Shown here: one piece after another, positions 55,962-64,000 of the stretch
Position numbering within the stretch: position 1 is the stretch's first letter
How the letters are laid out: every line of letters begins with the position of its first letter
DNA from: Arachidicoccus rhizosphaerae
Lineage (GTDB): Bacteria; Bacteroidota; Bacteroidia; Chitinophagales; Chitinophagaceae
Direction of reading: 5' to 3'
DNA length: 64,000 nucleotides
Assembly: GCF_900107765.1 (NCBI RefSeq)
Contig: NZ_FNQY01000004.1
Coordinates: forward strand, 1 to 64,000
Notes under the pieces: model-generated
What the model was told of the DNA's origin: nothing
The model's input: only the letters and a program-made list of their open reading frames with translations
The model's database searches: none
Program-made: the position numbers and the translations under genes

Positions 55962-56020
55962 ACCGCAGCTGTCCCCGCTACAGCAGAAGCGGTTCTGCAA
56001 CCTGATTGTTACTCAGGCAG
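55962..56020. ncRNA. Candidate structured RNA, two stacked hairpins
   Basis: Hairpin one nests GCTGT/ACAGC (55968-55972 with 55980-55984) inside ACCGC/GCGGT (55962-55966 with 55989-55993). Hairpin two has CTG/CAG and CCTGA/TCAGG (55995-56005 with 56013-56020). The segment GCTGTCCCCGC resembles a conserved part of cobalamin riboswitches, but the AGGGAA box and final box are missing. Strand and function are unknown. It lies in the spacer 55787-56400 between divergent RND and clpB transcripts. Confidence 0.35.
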
Positions 56021-56206
56021 TCCCCTTTACTCCGCCCGTTTAAAATTACGGCAAAAGCCAAACATCTGCTACAAAAATATGCACATGGTTTTCAGGACAT
56101 AATTACACTTCGGGGGCAAGTTTTATGACGATAAGGCAGTAAAGGTCAATAAATTATGCCAATATAACAGTAATGCTCATCATTTTTCCGGTTTGTATAT
56201 TTCTTG

Positions 56207-56300
56207 CTATGAGTGCAGGGTGGGATTTCTTTTGAAGTGGGCCTGATCGCACCAGGGCACCACAGGGAAATCCCGAAGGGAAACTGCCGGCAGCTGCAAC
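56207..56300 (+). ncRNA. Candidate rod-like structured RNA upstream of clpB
   Basis: GGGATTTC (56222-56229) pairs perfectly with GAAATCCC (56267-56274). Inside, GTGGGCCTG (56237-56245) pairs with CAGG-C-CCAC (56253-56263) with single bulged G and A. Outside, CTGCCGGCAG (56284-56293) is a palindrome. The nested rod suggests a small RNA or riboswitch-like leader. SRP RNA motifs are not intact, and I cannot assign a family. A TATATTTC sequence lies just upstream as a possible -7 element. Confidence 0.4.
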
Positions 56301-56329
56301 CTTTAAAATAGGTTTAGCATTAGAAGCTA

Positions 56330-56337
56330 TAACTTTG
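56330..56337 (+). promoter_or_regulatory. -7 element of clpB
   Basis: TAACTTTG matches TAnnTTTG and leaves a leader of about 60 nt before ATG 56401. Confidence 0.5.
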
Positions 56338-56400
56338 AATCAGTGGTTGACCAAGTTTTCTTTGAACAAGTCTTATCATAAAAAAAGAAACTTATAATAT

Positions 56401-59013
56401 ATGAATCCAAATAATTATACCATTAAAGCACAGGAATTGATTCAGGCTGCTCAACAAATCGCCTATAATAACGGCGATTTAAATATTGAGACCAATCACC
56501 TCCTGCTGGCCCTGCTGGGCGAAAAGGAAAGTGCCATTGAATTTCTGCTGAAGAAAAACGATGTCAATATTGCCTATACCGAGCAAAAGATCAGAGATTC
56601 ACTCAGCAGGCTGCCCAAGGCTGCCAGCGGAGAGCCTGCCCAGCAGGTCGGCCGCGAAATGAATAACACGTTACTCAGAGCCGCAAAAGATATCAGTCAG
56701 TTCGGCGATGAGTTTATCAATCCGGAACATTTACTGCTGGCCCTGGTGCAGGGCAGTGATGATACCGCTAAAATCCTAAAAGACGCGGGGCTTACACAAA
56801 AGGGACTGGTGGCCGCCATCAAGGATTTACGCCAGGGCGCCGGATCCGTCAATTCCCAGACGGCCAACCAGGAAGTCGGCTCCCTGAAAAAATACGCAAA
56901 GAATCTCAATGAGCTGGCGCAGGCCGGCAAACTGGATCCGGTTATCGGCCGGGATGAAGAAATTCGCCGGACCCTGCATATATTATCCAGAAGATCCAAG
57001 AACAATCCAATTTTAGTGGGAGAACCCGGGGTAGGTAAAACCGCCATCGTGGAGGGTCTTGCACACCGGATCATCAATGGCGACGTGCCTGAAAATCTTA
57101 AATCCAAGATTATCTACAGTCTGGATATGGGACTGTTGATTGCCGGCGCTAAATATAAGGGCGAGTTTGAGGAAAGGCTTAAAGGCGTTATCAAGGACGT
57201 CGCCACCAGTGACGGGGAGATCATCTTGTTTATTGATGAAATCCATACGCTGGTCGGCGCCGGAGGCGGAGAAGGCGCCATGGATGCCGCTAATATTTTA
57301 AAGCCGGCCCTGGCCAGAGGTGATCTCAGAGCCATTGGCGCCACTACGTTAAATGAGTACCAGAAATTCTTTGAAAAAGACAAAGCGCTGGAGCGCCGGT
57401 TCCAGAAAGTAATGGTGGATGAACCAACCATTGAAGATGCGGTGTCCATTTTAAGGGGACTGAAGGAACGTTATGAAACACACCATCATGTCCTGATCAG
57501 GGATGAAGCCATCATTGCCGCCGTCGAGCTCTCTAATCGTTATATAACCGACCGTTTTTTACCTGACAAGGCCATCGATCTGATTGACGAGAGTGCCGCC
57601 AAACTGCGGCTGGAGATGAACTCCATGCCGGAGGAGCTCGATGAGCTGGAACGAAAAATCCGCCAGCTGGAAATCGAAAGAGAAGCCATTAAAAGAGAAA
57701 ACGACCAGGCCAAGCTCAAGGAACTCAATACCAATATCGGCAATCTGATGGTGGAAAGAGATACCTATAAAGCTAAATGGCAGCAGGAAAAAGAGGTCGT
57801 TGAAAAAATGCAGAATGCCAAGGCGGCTATTGATTCGCTGAAGCTGGAAGCAGAAAAGGCAGAAAGAGAGGGGGATTATGGTAAAGTAGCTGAAATCCGC
57901 TATGGAAAAATAAAAGAACAGCAGGAAATCATTGACCAGACCAACCATGAACTTCAGGATATCTCTGAGAAACGTTTACTGAAAGAAGAAGTAGACGCTG
58001 AGGATATTGCCGAAAACGTAGCCAAGGCGACAGGCATTCCCGTTAGCCGTATGCTGCAAAGCGAAAAGGATAAACTATTACATCTGGAAGATCATCTTCA
58101 CCAAAGAGTGGTCGGACAACAGGAGGCCATCACCGCGGTGTCTGATGCGATCCGCAGAAGCCGGGCCGGCCTGGGTGACCCTAAAAGACCCATCGGATCT
58201 TTTATCTTCCTGGGAACAACCGGTGTCGGTAAAACAGAACTGGCCAAGGCCCTGGCGGAGTTCTTATTTGACGACGAATCCATGATGACCCGCATTGATA
58301 TGAGTGAATACCAGGAAAAACACAGCGTCTCCAGACTGGTAGGTGCTCCTCCCGGTTATGTAGGTTATGAAGAAGGCGGACAATTAACGGAGGCCGTACG
58401 TCGTAAACCTTACAGCGTCGTCTTATTTGATGAAATCGAAAAGGCACATCCGGATGTGTTTAATATCCTGCTGCAGGTACTGGATGATGGTCATTTAACA
58501 GATAATAAAGGCCGCACGGTGAATTTTAAAAACACCATCATTATCATGACCAGCAATATCGGCAGTCATTTAATCATGGATGCATTTGAAAATCATCAGG
58601 ACGACATTGATAAAGCAGAGCAGGTCGCCAAGGATGAGGTCATGAATCTCTTAAAGGAAACCATCCGGCCGGAGTTCTTAAACCGTATTGATGAAATTGT
58701 CATGTTCCATCCTTTACTGAAAAAGGAAATCAAAAACATCATCAATATCCAGCTCAGACAATTAAAACGCCAGATTGCCCAGGGTGGCATTCATATAGAT
58801 TTCAGCGATTACGTCATGGATTACCTGAGTGAAAACGGCTATGACATACAGTTCGGCGCCCGGCCTTTAAAAAGGTTCATCCAGAAAGCCATTGTCAATC
58901 CGCTCAGTAAGAAAATACTGGCCGGAGAAATCGACAGGGATCATCCCGTACTGGTGGATGTATTTGACGGTATCGTCGTCTTCAGAAATGAGGAACAGGT
59001 GGCCAGCAAATAA
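56401..59013 (+). CDS. clpB: ATP-dependent disaggregase ClpB
   Basis: An 870-residue AAA+ chaperone. An N-terminal Clp_N double repeat fills residues 1 to about 145. The first AAA+ module has Walker [14 protein letters not shown] and Walker [18 protein letters not shown]. The ClpB-specific middle coiled coil lies at about 410-525 ([20 protein letters not shown] and following). The second module has [29 protein letters not shown] and sensor residues in [10 protein letters not shown]. It lacks the ClpA/ClpX-type I-G-F/L loop for ClpP. It rescues aggregated proteins with DnaK. It is monocistronic, with a strong terminator after it. Confidence 0.98.
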   Translation: MNPNNYTIKAQELIQAAQQIAYNNGDLNIETNHLLLALLGEKESAIEFLLKKNDVNIAYTEQKIRDSLSRLPKAASGEPAQQVGREMNNTLLRAAKDISQFGDEFINPEHLLLALVQGSDDTAKILKDAGLTQKGLVAAIKDLRQGAGSVNSQTANQEVGSLKKYAKNLNELAQAGKLDPVIGRDEEIRRTLHILSRRSKNNPILVGEPGVGKTAIVEGLAHRIINGDVPENLKSKIIYSLDMGLLIAGAKYKGEFEERLKGVIKDVATSDGEIILFIDEIHTLVGAGGGEGAMDAANILKPALARGDLRAIGATTLNEYQKFFEKDKALERRFQKVMVDEPTIEDAVSILRGLKERYETHHHVLIRDEAIIAAVELSNRYITDRFLPDKAIDLIDESAAKLRLEMNSMPEELDELERKIRQLEIEREAIKRENDQAKLKELNTNIGNLMVERDTYKAKWQQEKEVVEKMQNAKAAIDSLKLEAEKAEREGDYGKVAEIRYGKIKEQQEIIDQTNHELQDISEKRLLKEEVDAEDIAENVAKATGIPVSRMLQSEKDKLLHLEDHLHQRVVGQQEAITAVSDAIRRSRAGLGDPKRPIGSFIFLGTTGVGKTELAKALAEFLFDDESMMTRIDMSEYQEKHSVSRLVGAPPGYVGYEEGGQLTEAVRRKPYSVVLFDEIEKAHPDVFNILLQVLDDGHLTDNKGRTVNFKNTIIIMTSNIGSHLIMDAFENHQDDIDKAEQVAKDEVMNLLKETIRPEFLNRIDEIVMFHPLLKKEIKNIINIQLRQLKRQIAQGGIHIDFSDYVMDYLSENGYDIQFGARPLKRFIQKAIVNPLSKKILAGEIDRDHPVLVDVFDGIVVFRNEEQVASK

Positions 59014-59052
59014 GCAGACCCGGCTCCTCAGCTGAAAACGGATAAGGAAACA

Positions 59053-59096
59053 GCGTTGGAAAGTACCGAGTGAGGATACTTTTCAACGCTTTTTTA
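59053..59096 (+). terminator. Terminator after clpB
   Basis: GCGTTGGAAAGTA (59053-59065) pairs with TACTTTTCAACGC (59077-59089), with one G-T pair, followed by TTTTTT. A second inverted repeat, ATTGACGGG (59096-59104) with CCCGTCAAT (59140-59148), follows directly and adds a larger stem. Confidence 0.9.
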
Positions 59097-59187
59097 TTGA
59101 CGGGCAGCCCCGGATCCCTAAATAGGCCGGCAGTGGCCACCCGTCAATAAAATTCCAAATTATTTGGCAATTTAAAAACAGGTTTCT

Positions 59188-59195
59188 TAAATTTG
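59188..59195 (+). promoter_or_regulatory. Promoter of the Tet-like MFS gene
   Basis: TAAATTTG at 59188-59195 matches TAnnTTTG, and TTGG at 59164-59167 lies 20 bp upstream as the -33 element. The leader is about 12-15 nt. Confidence 0.65.
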
Positions 59196-59213
59196 TAGAC
59201 TCAATACATCTTT

Positions 59214-60464
59214 ATGCCCCTGTCGAAAAAATCCGCCATTGGTTTTATCTTCGTTACCCTGCTCATTGACTGTATGGGCTGGGGACTCATTATTCCGGTT
59301 ATAGCAGACCTTGTTGCAGAGCTGAAACACATCGCCGTTAACGAGGCCAGCACCTATGGCGCCTATTTACTGAGCGCTTTTGCCGTGGTCCAGTTCCTGT
59401 GCGCCCCCATTATCGGTAACCTGAGCGATAAATATGGCAGAAGGCCCATATTGTTACTCTCCCTGCTGGGCTTTGGAATAGATTATATCGTGCAGGCCGT
59501 ATCGCCCTCCTATGCCTTGCTGTTTTTCGGACGCGTCGTAGCAGGCGTTACCGGAGCCAGCTTTACCACCGCCTCCGCTTATATCGCCGACGTGAGTCCG
59601 GATAGTACCACCCGGGCCAAAAACTTCGGCCTGATCGGCGCCGCCTTCGGGCTGGGGTTTGTACTGGGTCCGGCATTAGGCGCGCTGCTTTCCCATTTTG
59701 GTATCAGAGCGCCCTTTTATGCCTCTGCCGTTTTATGCCTTCTAAACTGCATTTATGGATATTTTTTCCTGCCGGAATCCCTGCCCAAAGAGAACAGACG
59801 GGAATTTGACTGGAAAAGAGCCAATCCGTTCGGTTCTTTAAGATTTTTAACCCGCCATCCGGAAATCGGAGAGCTGGCGATCTGTTTTTTCCTGATTTAT
59901 CTGGGAGCCCAGGCCGTGCAGAGTAACTGGAACTTTTTTACCATTTACCGCTTTAACTGGTCTGAGAAAATGGTCGGGATTTCCCTGGCCGTTGTAGGCA
60001 TCCTGGTGGGTGCGGTTCAGGGCGGACTGACCCGGATCATCGTTCCTAAACTAGGCAACAATAAAAGCATCTATCTGGGACTGAGCCTGTACGTGCTGGG
60101 ACTTATTTTATTTTCTTTTGCCAGTAAGGGCTGGATGATGTTCGCATTTTTAATCCCTTATTGCCTGGGCGGCATCTGCGGTCCTTCCCTGCAAGCCGTT
60201 ATTTCGGGGGAAGTCCCCGCTAACCAGCAAGGTGAGCTGCAGGGATCGCTGACCAGTCTGATGAGCCTGACCTCTATTATCGGGCCTATCATCATGAATG
60301 GCAGCTTCGCTTATTTCACCTCGCAAAAAGCTCCTTTTATCTTCCCGGGCATTCATTTTATGATTGGCGCTTTGTGTATGCTGGCAGGTGTTATTATCGC
60401 ATATATCGTCCTCTCTAAAAAGAAAAAACGCGCTTTAGAGCCGAAGAATCCTCCGCTTGCCTAG
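59214..60464 (+). CDS. MFS transporter, TCR/Tet-like (12 TM)
   Basis: A 416-residue inner-membrane transporter with 12 hydrophobic segments. Motif A lies in loop 2-3 (GNLSDKYGRRPILLLSLLG) and antiporter motif C in helix 5 (GAAFGLGFVLGPALGALLS). The remote family is the TetA group of drug:H+ antiporters, where a Bacteroidota subgroup of unknown substrate is common. Residues at the C-terminus are basic (SKKKKRALEPK). Tetracycline resistance cannot be claimed from sequence. Single gene with its own promoter, convergent with the 187-residue protein gene. Confidence 0.9.
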   Translation: MPLSKKSAIGFIFVTLLIDCMGWGLIIPVIADLVAELKHIAVNEASTYGAYLLSAFAVVQFLCAPIIGNLSDKYGRRPILLLSLLGFGIDYIVQAVSPSYALLFFGRVVAGVTGASFTTASAYIADVSPDSTTRAKNFGLIGAAFGLGFVLGPALGALLSHFGIRAPFYASAVLCLLNCIYGYFFLPESLPKENRREFDWKRANPFGSLRFLTRHPEIGELAICFFLIYLGAQAVQSNWNFFTIYRFNWSEKMVGISLAVVGILVGAVQGGLTRIIVPKLGNNKSIYLGLSLYVLGLILFSFASKGWMMFAFLIPYCLGGICGPSLQAVISGEVPANQQGELQGSLTSLMSLTSIIGPIIMNGSFAYFTSQKAPFIFPGIHFMIGALCMLAGVIIAYIVLSKKKKRALEPKNPPLA

Positions 60465-60511
60465 TGGCGGAAAATCACCCGAGTGAACGGCCTGGTGTAT
60501 ACAGGACACGC

Positions 60512-61075
60512 CTATTGCAATCTGGCGGTAATTATTCTGTCAATTTTCTGGAACAGATGATGCGGTTTATATACCCGCCAGTCTTCCAGCTGCATCAGTT
60601 CCACATAATACTGTAGCTTGTATTTTTTGAATTCTGCCTGGGACTGCTCCGGCATATTCAGGATCACCACCCAGCCTTCGGCCTCACTGATTTCTTCATA
60701 CCACTGTTCATAATACTCCTGATCACTGCCGTGAAAATTCAGGATATTCTCGCCAATCAGAATAAAATGGGTAATGCCCTGATCAAATAAAAAATCAGTC
60801 AGATTATAGCGAAGGGTCATTACATCATTTTCAATGGCGTCATTCCATTCTCCAATCAGTTCAATCACCGCAAACTGCATGTCATAATCGGCATAGATGA
60901 TTTTGCAAAATAAGGTCGAACTCCCGAAATTATCCCATTGCGGATGAATATAATAATTGTATATAGCGTCTGTAAATTCAAACTCACTATAAGTCCTGCC
61001 GTAAAACGGAGAGCGTTCGTCATTTTCTGATTCATACAGATACCGCCAGTTAAAGAATGGTTCAATGGTATGCAC
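60512..61075 (-). CDS. Conserved protein of unknown function
   Basis: A 187-residue acidic, soluble protein without signal peptide or membrane segments. It is rich in aromatic residues: IEPFFNWRYLYESENDERSP, FTDAIYNYYIHPQWDNFGS, then STLFCKIIYADYDMQFAVIELIGEWNDAIEN, and EQWYEEISEAEGWVVILNMP. The order of strands and helices suggests an alpha/beta fold, but I recognise no family. I recall near relatives only among Chitinophagaceae-like genomes. It is 143 bp after the GAF-like gene on the same strand and may be its operon partner. Confidence 0.7.
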   Translation of the reverse strand: MHTIEPFFNWRYLYESENDERSPFYGRTYSEFEFTDAIYNYYIHPQWDNFGSSTLFCKIIYADYDMQFAVIELIGEWNDAIENDVMTLRYNLTDFLFDQGITHFILIGENILNFHGSDQEYYEQWYEEISEAEGWVVILNMPEQSQAEFKKYKLQYYVELMQLEDWRVYKPHHLFQKIDRIITARLQ

Positions 61076-61218
61076 GGAGTCCTTAGGTTTACGGTTTAAA
61101 AAGGAAAAATTGCTGACCTAAAGGTAAGCCGAATTTAATCCGCAACCCGTCATCAGCCTGTTAATCTTTATGGCGTCCGTAACAGATTTCATCCAGGGTG
61201 TGCTGACAACAACATCAG

Positions 61219-63588
61219 CTAGGCTTCCATATCCTCGGTCTCCATATTAACGCCAATTCTAAGCGCCTTGAGTCCGGCCACCCCTTGCAGTTCTTCCAGC
61301 TCCAGATACTCTAAATCATCCAGCAGCACATTTTGCTGCTGCAGATAACGGATATACCCTAAATACTCCTCAATATCACGTGGCTGAAAATAGACAAGCG
61401 CTATTTTACCGGGTTGCGTCAGCCTTTCCTCCGAATCTTTTAAATGCACTTTATCGATCCGCTTTTTAATAATTTCATAGCGGATATTATAAGCACCTTC
61501 CACGTCAAAACGGTGCTCGTCATTTCTGAATTCTATATCAATGGTCCCTGCATGAATAAAAATCAACTGGGTCGTTTCCAGTCTTTTTTTCATCTGCGGA
61601 ATCAGCGCCCTGGTCAGCCTGGCCACGAGCGCCATGGAGGTCAGCTGCCAGAGCCTCAGGTTTCTCAGATACATGGGATCAAAGGAGCGTTCGGGGGTAA
61701 TGGACTGCCCGATATAGATATCATATTCCACCCCATCGGAGCGGAACTTCTCAAAATAGCAGGGATACTCCATCTGGATCTCATCATTCATCCTGTCCAG
61801 CAGACTGCCGATCGTGGCATTGAGCAGCCCCAAAGACTGTTCCAGATCGTCTCTGTTCTGATAGGCAAATCCTCCGGGGCCCGCATCCATATAATACTGG
61901 TTGATCAGCGGCTCCGCGGCCTTATAATTTTCATGATAATGCAGTAAAAAAGCCACGATTTCAGATTCCAGGAACTGGGAGATTTCATACTGCTCATCGG
62001 TTCCGAACTGCTGGTCGATCTGTTGAATCAGCCCCCTGGATTTAAAAATCATCTCATCAATAATGGTCAGAAAATGAACTTTTTTAAGCTGTTGAAGCAG
62101 CTCTACCAGTAAATTGAGTTGTTTATGCAGATCCTGCTTGAGTGCCAGGTTTCTTTGAATCGTAGAATTTCGGACATCTATCGCGCCATATAAAGGATAC
62201 ACTTCTTCAAAACGGATCCGGCCGATCTGCGCCTTTTTATCGAGTTTTCTTTTTTGTAAAAACTGCCAGGCGGCCTCCGTAAAGGCCCATTGAACGGAAG
62301 GCTGCAGAGAAGTAAACCGGTCTTTGACCACTTTATCCAGTGACGCGTCAAAGTCATCGATATGGGCCTGAAACAGCTGCTCCAGTAGTGGGATCACCGG
62401 ATCAACCGTCGTCATTAAATCAGGGACTACAATACCTTTTTGCTGTGCGAAGACTTCAAAAATCCCAACCAGCTGTTTATTAAAATAAACCGGCTGAATC
62501 ATCAGTCCTTTCACCCCCATATTTTCCATCATCCGGTACATCTCCCTGGCTTCGGCAGGCGCCGTTGCTTCCCGGACGTCCGTATCCAGCACCATTTCCG
62601 GGTGTTTGAAAAAGCGTTCCACCGCCTCCAGATATACCTTTTCCCTTACATTATTTTTGGTACAGATTTCACGTAGCTGTTTACCCATATTGCCCACATC
62701 ATCCAGTACCATCCGGTTATTAACCCTGAGCATGGGTATCAGCCGGATGATTACATGAGAGCTGCCTATTAAAGACTTAATGGCCTCTGCTACTTCGTCA
62801 TACACCATAACGCCGGGCTTCAGGTTTACGATGCTGTTCTTAATATTTTCAATAGCCCTTTTTGCAGTCACGTCACTGACCTGGACCACACTAAAACCTT
62901 CAAACCGAATAAGTTCCAGGGGAAGCGCTTCCTGAAGCAGCTGCAACCCCTCCTGGGTGATCAGGTTGTCATGGACTTCAATCAGCTCCAGATTCAGATC
63001 GGGTAACGTAGCGCCTGAAAAACGGACCTCCACAAAACTGGAATCAAACTGCACCTTATAAGCCCTTTGCAGATTATCCACACCGGCTGACAGATACTGA
63101 TAGACTTCAAGTTTCACGGGCAGCTTTTTCTGATATAACCGGTCCAGCGCCAGCGTATAACAAATAGACTGCAGATGCCGGACCTTTTCCTCCTGCGTCA
63201 TGGAATGAATAATACTGCCCCTTAAAAAGCCCTCTTTATCTGTCAGAAAATGATAGATAGCCCTCGTGCCGTAAAAAATTACCGGGGAGAAAGGCAGACT
63301 GAGGGCCCAGTACTTGTCATTTTCATCCGTGACAGGCGGCAACAGGGCCAGCTGAATAAATTCAAGAATGTCTTTATACTCCACGATCTTTTCCAGTGGA
63401 ATTTCTTTTTCCAGTTCAGGATATAAAGCCATCTGCTCCAGCATATATTCGAAAAAGCGAACTTTTGCCCCTTTTTCCTGCTGCACCCTTTCTCTGATAA
63501 AAGCGGCAAACCGCCCCAGAGACAGTACGGTCTCCGGGGAAGCGCCGGCGCTTCTCTGATCACTTAAATATATTATTTCGGCTTTCAT
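61219..63588 (-). CDS. Large cytosolic GAF-domain-like protein, unknown function
   Basis: A 789-residue protein with no signal peptide. The region at about 235-410 resembles a GAF domain (VVQVSDVTAKRAIENIKNSI, SSHVIIRLIPML, MIQPVYFNKQLVGIFEVFAQ). Residues about 455-475 (YPLYGAIDVRNSTIQRNLAL) resemble the first strand of a nucleotide-cyclase or GGDEF-type domain, but the metal-binding pair is not clear. The C-terminal half is helical with a final strand-rich part. Such proteins may sense small molecules. It ends 143 bp before the 187-residue gene, and its start is 72 bp downstream of the BamA-like stop. Confidence 0.65.
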   Translation of the reverse strand: MKAEIIYLSDQRSAGASPETVLSLGRFAAFIRERVQQEKGAKVRFFEYMLEQMALYPELEKEIPLEKIVEYKDILEFIQLALLPPVTDENDKYWALSLPFSPVIFYGTRAIYHFLTDKEGFLRGSIIHSMTQEEKVRHLQSICYTLALDRLYQKKLPVKLEVYQYLSAGVDNLQRAYKVQFDSSFVEVRFSGATLPDLNLELIEVHDNLITQEGLQLLQEALPLELIRFEGFSVVQVSDVTAKRAIENIKNSIVNLKPGVMVYDEVAEAIKSLIGSSHVIIRLIPMLRVNNRMVLDDVGNMGKQLREICTKNNVREKVYLEAVERFFKHPEMVLDTDVREATAPAEAREMYRMMENMGVKGLMIQPVYFNKQLVGIFEVFAQQKGIVVPDLMTTVDPVIPLLEQLFQAHIDDFDASLDKVVKDRFTSLQPSVQWAFTEAAWQFLQKRKLDKKAQIGRIRFEEVYPLYGAIDVRNSTIQRNLALKQDLHKQLNLLVELLQQLKKVHFLTIIDEMIFKSRGLIQQIDQQFGTDEQYEISQFLESEIVAFLLHYHENYKAAEPLINQYYMDAGPGGFAYQNRDDLEQSLGLLNATIGSLLDRMNDEIQMEYPCYFEKFRSDGVEYDIYIGQSITPERSFDPMYLRNLRLWQLTSMALVARLTRALIPQMKKRLETTQLIFIHAGTIDIEFRNDEHRFDVEGAYNIRYEIIKKRIDKVHLKDSEERLTQPGKIALVYFQPRDIEEYLGYIRYLQQQNVLLDDLEYLELEELQGVAGLKALRIGVNMETEDMEA

Positions 63589-63660
63589 CCGAATCGTTTT
63601 AATGTATAATTACGGGTAAAGCATGCAGCTGTGGCCCGTCTGTCTATAGACCCTGTTTTT

Positions 63661-64000
63661 TTAAAATCTGAGTCCCATGGTAAAATAAGGATACCACCCT
63701 TCGGCTGAGTGTCCCATGACGAACTTAAACACCGTAAGGCCGGCCGGCGCAAAATAAATCCCGCCGCCCGTGCCGTTATGCCATTTGGACGAACGCTGAG
63801 CGCTTTGCCAGACCCTGCCGACATCAAAGAATCCTGTAAGCCCGAACTCCCCTTTAATAATGTAGTTCCCAAAATCCATCAGCGACCAGCGCAGCTCCAG
63901 GTTATTATAAAGTGCCTGCTGCCCGGCAAACCTGTATTTACGATATCCCAGTAAACTACCCTCCCCTCCTATAAAGACGGATTGATAAAACGCTGTCTGC
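63661..64000 (-). CDS. BamA/TamA-family outer-membrane protein (C-terminal part)
   Basis: The last 112 residues of a larger gene that enters from beyond 64000 on the minus strand. The sequence reads YQSVFIGGEGSLLGYRKYRF, then AGQQALYNNLELRWSL, GLTGFFDVGRVW, TGGGIYFAPAGLTVFKFVMG and ends YFTMGLRF. The GG-x-x-S-L-x-G-Y-R-x-x-R-F loop and terminal aromatic residue are the signature of the Omp85 bacterial surface antigen barrel. Members insert barrels into, or secrete across, the outer membrane. Whether it is BamA, TamA or a phosphoesterase-fused variant cannot be told from this piece. Confidence 0.92.
   Translation of the reverse strand, partial: QTAFYQSVFIGGEGSLLGYRKYRFAGQQALYNNLELRWSLMDFGNYIIKGEFGLTGFFDVGRVWQSAQRSSKWHNGTGGGIYFAPAGLTVFKFVMGHSAEGWYPYFTMGLRF

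Noticed and set aside
55962-56020. Functional cobalamin riboswitch
   Set aside because: Only the CTGTCCCCGC-like core is present; the AGGGAA and terminal boxes are missing and neither neighbouring gene is cobalamin-related.
56207-56300. SRP (4.5S) RNA
   Set aside because: The CCCGAAGGGAAACTGC segment only loosely recalls the domain IV motif; the invariant GGTCAGG and AGCAG segments are absent.
59214-60464. Calling the MFS transporter a tetracycline resistance gene
   Set aside because: The fold and motifs A and C fit the Tet group, but substrate cannot be inferred and no TetR-type regulator is adjacent.
1-64000. CRISPR arrays, insertion sequences or prophage
   Set aside because: No regularly spaced repeats, transposase, integrase or phage structural genes were seen on either strand.

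Overview
The window reads as chromosome of a member of the Bacteroidota, probably Chitinophagia. Evidence is the TonB-dependent receptors and outer-membrane barrel proteins, a PorX-type T9SS regulator, the near absence of Shine-Dalgarno sequences, and at least thirteen promoters with the Bacteroidota -7 element TAnnTTTG. The first 7.6 kb and the spacers around it are AT-rich and look accessory. From about 30 kb on, the sequence is richer in G+C, densely coding and mostly housekeeping.

Layout. 1-2.6 kb: decayed gene remnants around an intact two-gene nucleotidyltransferase module. 2.6-7.6 kb: a secreted DUF5005-like beta-propeller protein, a BtuB-like TonB receptor and a SufE homologue without its catalytic cysteine. 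7.6-11.4 kb: a TonB receptor translationally coupled to a MauG/MbnH-like di-haem peroxidase, then a molybdopterin-fold protein interrupted by an in-frame stop. 11.5-15.5 kb (minus strand): a copper-handling operon with a Cys/His-rich exported protein, a DUF3347 protein and a multicopper oxidase fused to a metal-binding domain and a C-terminal beta-barrel; a perfect 32-bp inverted repeat overlaps the end of its first gene. 15.7-21.8 kb: an outer-membrane barrel protein and an overlapping lipoprotein/TPR-like pair of unknown function. 21.9-29.7 kb: a GIY-YIG/DUF2075 ATPase overlapping a MazG-like pyrophosphohydrolase, divergent from sbcDC. 29.9-33.5 kb: an SGNH-GH20 fusion hexosaminidase and a membrane protein.

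33.7-64 kb: tRNA-Gln, rpsO-pnp with an intervening terminator and a long leader hairpin in front of pnp, rlmD, an active rhomboid followed by an inactive-looking one, pdxH, rpe and a TPR lipoprotein, marC, a MarR-MFS operon with two matching palindromic operators, an OmpA lipoprotein, porX with a DUF1835 gene, a tripartite RND efflux operon, a 0.6-kb spacer with two candidate structured RNAs, clpB, a Tet-like MFS transporter, two conserved proteins of unknown function, and the 3' end of a BamA/TamA-family gene that leaves the window.

Functional themes are metal (probably copper) uptake and detoxification at the envelope, drug efflux, nucleic-acid processing (SbcCD, PNPase, DUF2075/MazG) and envelope biogenesis. 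The best candidates for something undescribed are the MCO-barrel fusion with its palindrome, the DUF2075-MazG module beside SbcCD, the cysteine-less SufE, the pnp leader hairpin, and the structured RNAs upstream of clpB.
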